Source: Symbiodinium natans (lineage: Eukaryota > Sar > Dinophyceae > Suessiales > Symbiodiniaceae). From it: a stretch of 64,000 bases of DNA. A model generated the notes under the pieces. The model ran no database searches. It was given only the letters and a program-made list of their open reading frames with translations, and was not told the DNA's origin. This document shows, piece after piece, positions 1 to 10,764 of the stretch (positions are counted from its first letter, which is position 1; every line of letters starts with the position of its first letter). Location: contig CAJNDS010002716.1 of assembly GCA_905221605.1 (NCBI GenBank), positions 243,805 through 307,804 of the forward strand, in the 5' to 3' direction. The position numbers were made by a program, and so were the translations under genes.

Positions 1-79
1 CAACATCGAACAATGACAGCAAAAGTTGCCATTCGAGACCTTCCGGCTTTTGCATAGTGTTCACTCTGAGGGGACAAGG

Positions 80-3000
80 CTATGTGGTCTCCTCGCTGTT
101 GCGTCCTGCCAGCATAAGAAGGGTGTTCTTGTAATCGCCACTGGTCTCTGATTCGATCCAATCTTCGAGCATCTTGCCATTTTGCTTGTGGAAGTGCGTC
201 CTGACCTCCATCATGTCATCCTTGGCGAGGACCATGAAGTTGATCAGCAAAGCATCTGCTGTGCCCAAGCCCTTCATGGCGCTCGTCAAGGACTCCGCCC
301 AAACCTGCGGAGCTGGCTTCACGAGGTCGCAAAGGGCCTTCTCGTAGGCACCACTGGTGTCGGCCTTGATGTCTGCAAAGATGTCACGTCCAAACTCGGC
401 TTTGTACTCTTTGATTAGGGCAGCCTTCTTGAAATCCTCCAGATGTACCAGGCAGGTGATGAGCCCCTCATCATCAGTGCCCCATCCTTTCATGCAGTCC
501 CTCACAGAGTGAGCCAGCTGCTTCATGGGATGCCGGATGCACCCAATCAACCTCAAAGGCGCCAGCAAAGTGTTTTGAGCGAGGCAAAGGAGAGCTTTAT
601 GTAAGGCGAAGCCAGGCAGAGGAAGGGCAGACTCCGGGAAGAACAAGACAAAACGAGGCAAACGCGAAGCAGACCAAGGCAAAGCGAGGCAGAGCAAGGC
701 AGGCGATGCTTCAAGGTGCCCACGAGCACTGGAAGCGTTGCTTTGCGTCTCTTTGTTTCCTTCTTCACCTCTATGGACCTCCTTAGGGCCCACTTTAGAG
801 CCTCTATTCGCCCCTAGTAACAACTCGAACCACGACACAACAGCGTGCCCTTTGCTTGGCCTTGGTCTGCCTCCCTTGGTTTTGGTCCGGTTTGCTCTGC
901 CTTGCTTTGCTCAACTTTGCCTTGCTCTGCTCTGCTTTGGCCTGAGCCGCTTTGACTCTCTTTGGATCCCCTGCTGATTTTGCAGATCGGTCGCGTGTCT
1001 TTGTAGTAGCCGCTGGTCTCACTCTTGACCCACTCCAGCAGATCCCTGCAAGATGTCACAGCTAAGCTGACGAGCTGTTCCACTCATGGGCACCTGCCTG
1101 TCATAGAGTTCTTTGAACTTGGCATTCACGTCCTCCATTTGCTTCGACCTTTCAAATGCACTACAATGGCCCATGTCTTCAGGCGGGGAGTCAAAGTAGA
1201 GAAGAGTTTGCAGGTCCAGGTTGATGGGCTGGAAATTCGGACTAGACTTTGATCTGTGAACTTGTGCACTCTGAGCCAGTCACGTCTTGTTGCAAATCAT
1301 ACGGGTAAGGGTCATCTCATCAGTTCCCCATCCTTCCATAGCCTGACAACATGATGGGACATGCCTCTGAAAGGCCTTCGAGGGCGCGAGCCTCTTTCAT
1401 GGCCGCGCAGTCCGCTTCTAGATCAAAAGCCGCTTCTTCCGCCTGCATTTCACGATTTCACACTGCATCTAGGAAACGCGTGCTATCATGCACGCGCTGT
1501 CGACCTAACAGAATCCTAGGAACATGGCTCAAAGGTGCACCCCCTTTGGCTGTAGGGTTGCGCGTAGTGTTCTTAAGCGGCTGAACCGGGGGTTGAAGGA
1601 GATGTGGAGGACGGGCAGAAGGCAGGGAAGTGGCGCGGGGGGGTAGGGTCCGGGGATACCTGATCCTCTTGCGACGACTGAGAAGATCTAATGAGGACTC
1701 GTCAACAGCAGGGGGAACCCCCGACACCGAGCCTCCAGCATCACAAGCAATGCTTTCTGAAAGTCCCCCGATGTCTCGGACTTAATGTGCTCGAGCAAAT
1801 CTCGGTTGTACATGCGCTGATAGGCTTCTTTGACCTCCCTGCGCTCGCCAAAGTTCAGCTGGCAAATAACTCGGATCAGCTGATCTTCAGCCGTTCCCAA
1901 GCCGACCATGGCCTTGTTTAAGATTTTGGCACGACAATCCTCGGGGGCCATTGCCTGCCACGTCATCACCTGGAAGGCGAAAAAGGGATGCCACATGATG
2001 CCAAATGATGCCACATGATGCCAAATGATGCCAACAGAGCGTAACATCACAGAACAGTTCGCACACTCAGAAGTCCCTCAACCCTGTCACAAGTATGCGC
2101 CGCCGCATGGAGTATTCGACCTCCTGCCGTTCTGATTACTTGGGCAGCAGTTCGCTGGGGCTCCTGGGTTTTCGTGCCGCCCTCAGCAGTAGGTGTGTGT
2201 GTGTGTGCGAGTTTCCAGGGAGGTTCCTAGGGATGTTGACCTGAGGAACCAGCTTTGTGCAAAATGTGTAGACCTCCTGACTTTGGCACACTTGAGGGGG
2301 CGAGCACAAGCTCACAAGCTCGCGTTGTGTTGGCAGAAGCATGGAGGGGGGGCGGCGAGGGGTGGGGGGTTGGGGGGGGCAGGAGGGGGCGGTCCGACTA
2401 AAATGATTCAGCGATCTTGGACTATCACTATCTTGCTGCCTCTCCTTTCAGCCTGCTTCGGCCTCCGCTTGCCGGTGTTTGTGAGACAACCCCTCCCTGA
2501 TGTCACGGCTCTTAACACGAGGTTCGCAAGGAAGTGGTAACTTGGTGCTAGCATCTGCAAGTGTAGAATACGAGACAACGAGCACAATAGGTGGAAGACT
2601 TCATTTTACTCCGGTTGCACCAATCAAACTGATCACGTTTGCCACGCAGAAGTGTCTTGCCTTCTTGTAGCTGAAGGAGGTTTCGCTCTCGATATGTTCC
2701 AGGAGGCCTTTCCCGACCGTCTCGTAATACTTCAGGAAGATGGGAATGCGCAGCCGCTCTGGAATGGTGCAAACCAGGGCCGTCAAGGAATTCTCGTCAG
2801 TGCCCCAGCCCTTCATCGCATCGTTCAGGCAGCGGACCCAAAGGTCAACTTCCGGTTCCAGCAAGGCCTTCATGCAATTCTTCCAGTTTCCTGAAAAGAA
2901 CCAGCCATCCGACCTTGGAGCTCAAACCTCCCTGAACCAAGGCACAAGCAGAACTGAGCATCGCACTCAGCTGCTGCTTTTTCCACAATCCTCTCGCTGA

Positions 3001-4772
3001 CACTTCCTGGCGCATACACGCCTTCACACACACACACATGCCTTTCCTACATCCTTCTCTTCCTTCCTCGCCTTCCTCTCTACTCACCGCAGAAAAACCC
3101 AGAAAGGTCCTGCTTTGAGGTTCTCTGCATACTGACCCACCATGCCTTGGACGGTCATGCCATCGATGGTGCCCAGGACCTGCACACATGCACAGCACAT
3201 CCAGCATACGGCATAAGGACCACTTTAACCTTTACAGTGCGAAGACTTCAACGCCTCAACGAGACACGACTCTTCGTGCAAAGCATCGTAGCATCTCTGC
3301 GCGACATTTCCTTACATGGGCTTGAATCGTGGTACGTGCCACAGCTGAAAATTCTGATAAACATTGCCTGAAATTGGACCCGAGTTTCCCAGCACCTCGG
3401 CATGGTTGAGTTCTTCTTCGGACATGCCGCCACCATCGGCCCAGGCTGCAAAGGTTTGAAAAGGAATGTTTCCTGTGTGGGCCTCAGAAAACAAAAAATG
3501 CAAAGGCAGCATGCGCTTTGCTGTCATTGCTTCCTGGCTCCCCTCTATGGGATGGGTCTAACGCAACCAGATGTGGTGTGTGTACATGTGTGTGTGTTCA
3601 GCACGAGGAGCAGGATCCGCCTTGACCATGATCTCCTCTATTTCCTCTACGCTTGGCTCCGCGCCTCTGACAAGCGTCACCATCATGTCAATCTCGCTCT
3701 TGCTGATTGTCCCGTTGCCATCAAGATCAAAGGCTTGGAACTGGAATTTCCGGGCAACCTCCGTGGTGGACGAGTCCAGTACCGCCTTTTTGAGAACAGT
3801 CAGGGTCTGCGGCTCCCGTCGCTGCCATCGCTTGGCATACAAGTTGCTGTCCTCGAAGTACCTGTACTCGACGTAGTTGTGTAACCATGTTTGCAGGTAC
3901 ACGGTGTCACGGTGTCTCATTTCCATGGGCCGACCTTGCTTGAAGAACCCAAAAAGCTGTCCAGAGGAGTTCTCATCCTTATCCGCCAAGCATAGCGGTT
4001 TGGTGTCAGTAGCTCCTTCTAAGTACTTCCCCGTGTCCACATGCTCGAAGAAGATATCATCACCATCTTGGCAAACAGCATTGGTTCCATCTTTTCGCCA
4101 AACACGAAAGATGCACGAGCCTTTCAGCTCCTTGTCCTCAGCTGCCACAGTCCCATCTTCTTTGCCTTCGATGGCGGCCTCCGAATACGTAAAAACCAGG
4201 TATATATGATCGCCGCCCTTGATTTGTGGCGGGACTGCTGCGGTGTCGAAGCGTACGAAAGGCAAGAATCCAGGGCCTTTAGGCCGAACGGGATCACCTG
4301 AGGGCTTCACAGCACGGCCCCATGTTACGGAAGCACCCCGTTCAACATCCTTCAACATCCTTCAACATCCTTCAACATCCTTCAACATCCTGCAACATCC
4401 TTCAACATGCACGAATGCAACGGCACGCAACGGCACGGAACGTGAAACATCCACGGAGGAATGTACTTCCAAGCTACCCGGCAGGAGAGAAAATCAAGGG
4501 AAACTTTGTATGCTGTGTTGTGTGTGTATGTCGGGAGCTACTCACTCACCTTCACGTGTTCGGAAAGCTTGCTGCGCCACAGTGAAGCCAGCGCCACCCG
4601 ATACCTTGACTTCCTCGTGCTTAGCTCCCACGTTGGCTTTTGGATCTTCTGGAGCTTGATGAGGAACGTACGGGGGATCCTTAGAAGCAACAAACCCAAC
4701 GGACCCAACAGAATTTGCAGCAAGCAGCCAAGACAAGACTGGGCCGAGTACGGAGGATGCCCCGCAGCCCAT
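80..4772 (-). CDS. EF-hand/annexin protein with five annexin repeats and an N-acylation motif (multi-exon)
   Basis: This is a spliced gene; exons as read: 4772-4550, 4349-about 3610, 3463-3316, 3179-3088, 2890-2661, 1969-1733, 1442-1392, 1342-about 1284, 1148-1098, 1045-about 990, about 560-80. The protein starts MGCGASS, a typical myristoylation/palmitoylation signal. Exon 2 encodes a beta-rich domain of unclear family (possibly beta-trefoil) and an EF-hand loop (DLDGNGTISKSE); exon 3 may hold a second, degenerate EF-hand. Five annexin repeats follow. Each has the type II calcium site: GWGT or GLGT, then an acidic residue in E/D-TS about 38 residues later. Annexins bind acidic phospholipids in a Ca2+-dependent way, so a membrane-associated calcium sensor is likely. 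Canonical annexins have four or eight repeats, so five is odd. Exons 9 and 10 join in frame across a GC-AG intron of only 52 bp (LYD-R-DLLEW). The annexin assignment is firm; the N-terminal fold and exact exon ends are inferred. Confidence 0.85.
560..990. repeat. Low-complexity AGGCA/GCTTT-rich intron of the annexin gene
   Basis: The intron between the fourth-repeat exon and the third-repeat exon is built of degenerate 5-10 bp units. AGGCAAAGCGAGGCA-like units run on the plus strand at 590-710, and CTTTGCTCTGCC-like units at 840-960. The two blocks are roughly reverse complements of each other, so the transcript could fold back. No coding signal is visible in it. Confidence 0.5.
1986..2035. 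repeat. ATGATGCCA(A/C) minisatellite in an annexin intron
   Basis: About five tandem copies of a 10-bp unit (atgatgccac / atgatgccaa) sit directly upstream, in gene orientation, of the exon for the second annexin repeat. No function is evident. Confidence 0.7.
4341..4410. repeat. TTCAACATCC decamer array (7 units) overlapping a 3' splice site
   Basis: Seven contiguous 10-bp units lie at the end of the first annexin intron; the sixth and seventh each differ by one base. On the gene strand each junction reads GAAG|GATG, which is an AG|G acceptor. The reading frame of exon 2 continues into the proximal unit as KDVERGAS, so the innermost unit probably holds the splice site actually used. Confidence 0.75.
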
Positions 4773-5199
4773 TCTTGCGAAGACAGAGCAGACCCCAGAG
4801 AGCGATTCTCTTGATCCACAGCTGCTGTTTCATGGTGGGTCCAGGCATGATAAATGCCGATGCCCTACTACGCCACTACGCAGTGCTGGCACGAATGCAC
4901 TGTACACTGTCCGCATGCCAAACTGCACACACCTCGCAGCAGGACTCAGCGTTTTTGTTTCCAGCGAGAGAGGGAAGCGATGCATGCGCAGGTCGGCTAA
5001 CATCTTTGGATAGCTTTGGCATGGTGAAACATGTGAAAGGAGTGATCTGGACACATGGTGCTACAGCAGCTTACAGCTACATTGAAAAAAATAACGGCAT
5101 TCCTCGACATACTTTTCTCAAGGCTCCCGCGACTCAAGACCTGGAGAAGCCGGAGCAGCAGCCCGAATAGGACAGCGCCACGTCAGAACCTACATGAAT

Positions 5200-7560
5200 G
5201 CAAACGCGAGTTCCGCGACCCTGCCACACAACATCACATAACCAACACTGCCTATTCCTGAAGTGATGTATTGCGGGACTGACCTGAGCGACATCATCTA
5301 CATCCGGCTCATGCACTGACAACAGCCATGGCATCAAGTCGTGCAGGGCTCATCTCCAGTTGTCCAGCTAAGCGCATGACAGCTGAAGACTTTCCAACCC
5401 ATAGGCGTCCGAGCATGCCTCATCAGCTCGCGGCAATCGAAGCCTTGGCATCTGCTTCGGAATCGACTTAGAAGAGTCTTCACAAGAAGCAATCGAATCC
5501 ATATTGGGTCGGTGCCGTCAAGGAGATTGCAGAAGGGATTGATCGGGTCCTCATTTGGAAAGATGCTCCGCAAGCATCTGGGAAGCTACATGAGATCAAA
5601 TGAGCTAAGAAATGCTAAGAACCGCTCCATGAGTAGAGGCCTCTGCCCAAGCAGGGGCTTCCAGATATCTCCAGTGCCGTAAAAAGACGACGTCTCTGTG
5701 TCTTCCCACAACTCCTGTCGCATAATCCACACACAACTGCATCCGATTGCATCCGGGCTTGAGCTGGTTAAGGGGCAGAGCGATCAAGGAACAGATTGGC
5801 GGCGCCTTGACCACATGCAGATCTGCGAGACTTTGCAAGACTGATGCCACCACTCGTGCTCGATCGATCTGGAGCCTCCATCTGCTACTACGCAGCACCA
5901 GCAGCCTGAACTTGCAAACATGCTCAAAGACATTCAAAGACATTCAAAGACTCGCCGAGCACATCTGTAAGCGTGAGGCTGCACAAGCCACCGTGCCGGT
6001 CGCACCAGTGCCTGCATGGTGACACCCTCGCAGAAACTTGTGGCAGGAAATGGCAGCGAACTGCTAAGCAACGTACACTGGACCAAGGTTGCAGGGACAC
6101 CCACCGCAGCATCAAATTCATAATGGCCTGCAGACTCAGGCCGCAATGCCCCCTTGTGCAACCACAAACAGCCACAAAACCCTACGGGAGGAGCGCCTTC
6201 GCATCCGCACTTTGCCCTGCCATGAGCTCGTTCCGCTCGCAGACCATAGCAGGATAGAAGTAAAAGCGCTCGGCCGGATGCGAATCCCGAAGACACCTGA
6301 AACTTCATGTTTCTTCTACTAACGAAAATGACACGCGCGGCGTGATGATCATCATGACAGATTATGAAGCTGTAGCATAAGATACTGGATCCCCACGAAA
6401 ACTGCACACGGGGTACTCCATCAGGTGTGCACGGTTCTTGAAGATGGGCGACAAGAAGACCTTCCACACGGTCGATGGCATCTTGCAGTGTGGCTTCATA
6501 TGCTACCCCATGATGTTGACACTTGATATACCTATTCCTGTCCAGACGTGTCCACTTAGCCTCTATTGGGGCTTCTCCATGTTCTGAGCAGAGATCGAAG
6601 CGTACACGATCTTTGACTGCCTGGAGCGGATACAGGAGCAACAGCTCAGAGCTCTTCACAGATGCGCCTCACTGCGCCTCGACATTCACTGCTTTGTGGG
6701 CCAGCTGCACCTGCAGCTGCAGAACCTCCCAGGTGCTAGGATCCATCAGGCGGCCTGCTATCTCCAAGGAATTTTGCTGGAAGTATCTGGATATCATTGA
6801 TATCATGTATCTTCATGCAATCACTGCCATGTTCGGGAAAAGGCTATGAGCAGAACCGAAGTCAGAGTCTCCACGATGTGCGGCAGCCACTGCGAAAAGT
6901 TGTTGAACGGCAACTGCCTGTGAAGTTCTGTGGCCTATGCCGACTGCCTACTCTGCCTACTGTCTCAAAGAGCACAGGCTGCCTGACAAATACAACAATC
7001 TCGGCACCATGGCTAGGATGAAGCCCATGGCCGGCAGGGCCTACGGGCGTCACCGAGAGGCACAGGCAATTCTCAGCCTAATGGTGGCTACATGAAGCTA
7101 CATGAAGCTATACAATAGCTACACATTGCATCAGCACACCTCCAACAACGACGCGATCAACGGCCAGGAAAGACACCTTTTACAAGATGTTAGCTGTTAG
7201 GAGGCAGCTGACACTTGCACTGCCGGCAAAGGCTCATGCTGCGACCTCTTGCAGCTCAGAACGAATGACCTCCAGCGCAGCCATGAAAGCCTGCAGTCAC
7301 ACGCTCGATCATGCTTGCATGCCCTGGCAGCTAGCTGTTCACGTAGAGACTCGAATCTTCCCTGACATTCCGCTTTCTCGCCTGGGAGGCCTCTTGACCA
7401 AGGGTGCCGTGCTCTAGGTCACGGAGGTCCTGTAACGAAGCAACGTGAAGCAGATTGTCGGTGAGGTTTCGTTGGCTCCTTCTCCGTCAGCGCTGCATGA
7501 AATGCCCCGGCCTCTTGAAAAATGACTAAGATGGGCATCGACATTAAATTTAACGCTGAT
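5200..7560 (-). CDS. Unrecognised multi-exon gene (exon cluster)
   Basis: Several minus-strand stretches read as exons, with biased, low-repeat amino-acid composition and plausible AG|G borders. They are about 7420-7530 (QEAGAFHAALTEKEPTKP), 7390-7440 (DLRDLEHGTLGQEA), 7230-7280 (MAALEVIRSELQEV), 6685-6790 (RLMDPSTWEVLQLQVQL), 6400-6660 (RYIKCQHHGVAYEATLQDAI), 5605-5943 (VASVLQSLADLHVVKAPP), 5340-5575 (DPINPFCNLLDGTDPIWI) and 5265-5345 (PWLLSVHEPDVDDVAQV). The early exons look helical. I do not recognise a family. The cluster ends just upstream of the annexin start and has the same orientation, which fits a unidirectional gene block. It could be one gene or two. Confidence 0.4.
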
Positions 7561-7689
7561 TCAGAATTCATCATGCATCGTTGTGAATGCATATTTCTGC
7601 TCCATTTTGCATTCCAGGCGCCTCCACTTGGGCTGTTGGCTTTGTACGTGTGGCTGGAGGCCTGGGACCAAACCAAATCCCGAATCCCA

Positions 7690-9600
7690 GCTCTGACGTT
7701 TGCGCTGAAAATTTAACCAGATTCTGCTACTTCTGCCAGATGAAGAAGGTCTGGGGCACAAACAGCACTGAAACAGCATCTGGCCCCAAAACCTGACAGG
7801 AATGCCGCACCCTGCATTGCGATCAGTCTTGGCAGCCTGCTGATCCTGGGTTGCACGAACAGCACGGAAACCCCTACCTTTTGAAAGCACGGAGAACGGT
7901 CATCTGGAACGTTTTTGTGGGTGGGCGCAGGATCTGCGCTTCGAGTCCCTTGTGGGGCTGCAGGGATTCCCGGACAACCCAGCAAGGGACGAGCATTGAT
8001 TACCGGTGGCCGTTTCCACACTTTTCGATCTGGCGGCTACCCGCAGCGCAAGCATCCCCCTTGGGAATGACCAGGAAGGTCTTGCCCTTCATTTGATGCA
8101 ATTCAATACAGAAAAACCAGTACGAAATGGACAACCAAGGCTTTGCGCAAGGGACGAGCAAACCTATACACGCCTGGTCAAAAACAACACGTTTTGTACT
8201 AAATGAGGTGCGTTGGGAACCAGTGCCACAGTTGAAAGACCCAAAAACAAACCAGTCTGCATGAAATGAGGTGCCTGGGGTGCGCGAGCAGGCGCGGTTC
8301 AAAAGGTTAGCCGCATGTTTCAAAAACACGCGGTTCGTAAGAAATAACCGGCGTGGGAGCTCCCTTCAAAGCCCCGCCACAAGGTGTCACGAGGGATTCG
8401 GGGTTTTGCTCTAAGCCTTCAAGACTCAGCGCTTAGAGCCCACCACGCGCACTCGGGGAACACTAGAAAAACAAAATCGGGGCTTTGGGGTTTTAGGCGC
8501 TTTAAGGGGCTTTAGGGGCGTTCGGGTTTACGGACTTCAGGGTTTTGGAGGCTTTAGAGGCTTTGGAGGCTTTAAAGGCTTTAAAGGCTTTAGGGCCTTG
8601 AGGGGCGTCAGGGGCTTAGGGGCTTTAGGAGCTGAAGGGCTTCAGGAAGCCCGCGGCTGATGGGCTATATGGGCAAGATTCGCACGTGTCCCGACGCGGC
8701 AAACCCGTACAGTAAGCCGCAACCGAAAGTTTCATGCCTCCCCTTACGCCCCCATTGACTATGACAAGGCCCCTCCCCCCCTTAAAGTCACCAGAAAGAC
8801 GCCCAAAAAGCTTTGAGGCTAAGTCTCAAAGCCTTACTTTAAGGGTTGCAAAGCCAGGGCGGACTGCGTGCAAGCGGGTAACAGAACAAGGTTCATAGCC
8901 TGTAGGCTTTGGTTGCTATAGGGGTTTAGGGGGAGGGGCTTCAGGCTTTAGGTTTTTGGGGGCTTTCGGGGCGTTGGGGTTTAGGGGCTTCGGGGCTTTG
9001 GCTTTAGGGGTTAGGTTAGGGGCTTAGGGTTGTGTTATGTTGTGTTAGTAGTTCTTGTGCTTTGTTTGGGGGGCTGCTGAGTTGCAGCCCCCGAGCCCAA
9101 AGGGCGCACCAGTGTAACAAAACGGGGGTTCCTCATGCCACTGAAAACGCTGGGACTCGGAAACAGGCATAAGGTGATTTGGGAAACTGGGAAACGATCG
9201 GAAAGAGGTGCTTTTGTCTTTAGTGCGTCCCTTCAAAGTGGTCATGCCTGAATTGATTCTTTGTGACCCTGTCACTACAACAAGATCAACAAGCAAGCGC
9301 GTTTGCCACAACAATTGAAGACATCTGACGTACCGATCGTGTAGGTCAGGTCCGACCTATCCCCCATTCAAAATCTCGTCAAAGGCCCGCTTCGGTGGGC
9401 GACCGATGCACATGTCCCAGCCCTTGTGCTGATGAATTTACATGGCACAATGTCCGGGCGTGCACACAGACACACACATCGTTATCTGCAGAGCCAAGCG
9501 CGATCACTACAGGGCGTGCGTGACTCTAGAGATGAGCGATGACTGCGATAACACACAGCGAACCGCAACCACCTCACGAAGGCCCACGTTTCCGCCGCCG
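7690..9600. other. Intergenic or intronic stretch without a convincing gene
   Basis: Apart from the TTTAGGG-like block at 8455-9040, I see nothing supportable here. Open frames are short, scattered over all six frames, and lack exon-like borders. Confidence 0.4.
8455..9040. repeat. Degenerate GGCTTTA/TTTAGGG-like repeat block
   Basis: The stretch is dominated by heptamer- to nonamer-like units such as ggctttagg, ggctttaaa and ttaggggctt, in two sub-blocks (8475-8660 and 8890-9040) around a 230-bp non-repeat island. The units resemble a degraded plant/alveolate-type telomere motif (TTTAGGG) but are too irregular to be a functional telomere. Confidence 0.6.
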
Positions 9601-9609
9601 GTCATTACG

Positions 9610-10590
9610 AAGATATCCGGATGCCTTGCGAGGCATTGGTCACATGACAACGCTTTCCAGTCTCTGACCTCGAAACATCCTCAAATGCATCGGGAGGAAG
9701 TTTAGAGAGGTCAGCAGGCCAATTGACAAATGGTGAGAGATGACACAGTGTCCGCCAGGAGCCTCCGCAAGAATTCTGCCGGCTTGCTGTCGATAATGGC
9801 GGCCACAGGTTGCTTAAAACGCTGCCTGGTCCAGAATGGAGCTCAAAGCACAGTCTCTGAGTTGAAACGAATAGCTCAGAAACTGCAGAACGTCAGAACT
9901 GAAGTTTCTGAACTAAAGATTGAATCAGCATGTGCAAATTTTTAAATACCTTTGGAAGAGATGCTCAAGGAGGAAGCTTGCCAAAAGTGGCCCTCGCATG
10001 CCCTTTTGTTAAATAGCAGCCAAAGAGCTCTCAACTACACATGGGCGGACATGGGCGGACGACCGCAGCGTAACAAGCCAGAGAGGCAAGAAGCGACCGC
10101 ACAGCGATGAGATGTAGACCTCCGGCACTCCTACGCCACAAGCATCCACAAGCAGAGCTTTTCTGGAACACTTGTGAAACACCAGCTGGTACTGCTTTCA
10201 AGAGACTGAGTCCATGCCATCTGCCAGGATCAAGCGTCGGAACTCCTCTTCACGGAAGCATCACTGTGGCACAGTTGCAGAAGGAGTCTTTAAGCACCCC
10301 TTTGCACGCTCCTCGACAACATGCTGTTCCGTGATCACGTCCGGAATCTCCAGTGGATCCTTCAAATTCAAAAACCAGTCCCATCGTGTCCTTTGCCTGG
10401 AGGCAAATGGAGGCAAAACATCGCCTCCGTCACCTTCTCACGAGCCTTGCATGGCTCTCAAAATCTCTCAAAGCAATGGCGCGCAGATGCGCGCAGGAAA
10501 GCTTCCGGAAAGGAGCGCCTTCTTGTGAGCCTTCGGGGCTGGCTCCATGAGTCGCTGGACTTCTGGCAGGCTCTCGTACCTTCTCTTTGG
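9610..10590 (-). CDS. Unrecognised multi-exon gene (exon cluster)
   Basis: Minus-strand exon-like segments are about 10500-10590 (PEVQRLMEPAPKAHKKALL), 10275-10390 (DPLEIPDVITEQHVVEERA), 10195-10255 (REEEFRRLILADGMDSV), 9715-9815 (IIDSKPAEFLRRLLADTV) and 9610-9730 (ADLSKLPPDAFEDVSRSE). Predicted peptides are charged and helical, without a diagnostic motif. The cluster lies directly downstream of the stop codon of the next gene upstream, again on the minus strand. Exon borders and start are not resolved. Confidence 0.4.
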
Positions 10591-10764
10591 TTTCAGGAGA
10601 GTCTCCGTCACTCCTTTTCAGCGTGTCACGTGTGTGGCACGAGACTCATCATGTGCGTACGCCACACGAAAACGTATCAACACGAGCCGCTCGAAATACA
10701 AAGCGACAAACATGGCAATGAGGGGCTTGTACATACCTGGCTAACCTTGTGCCAAGATTGAGGG

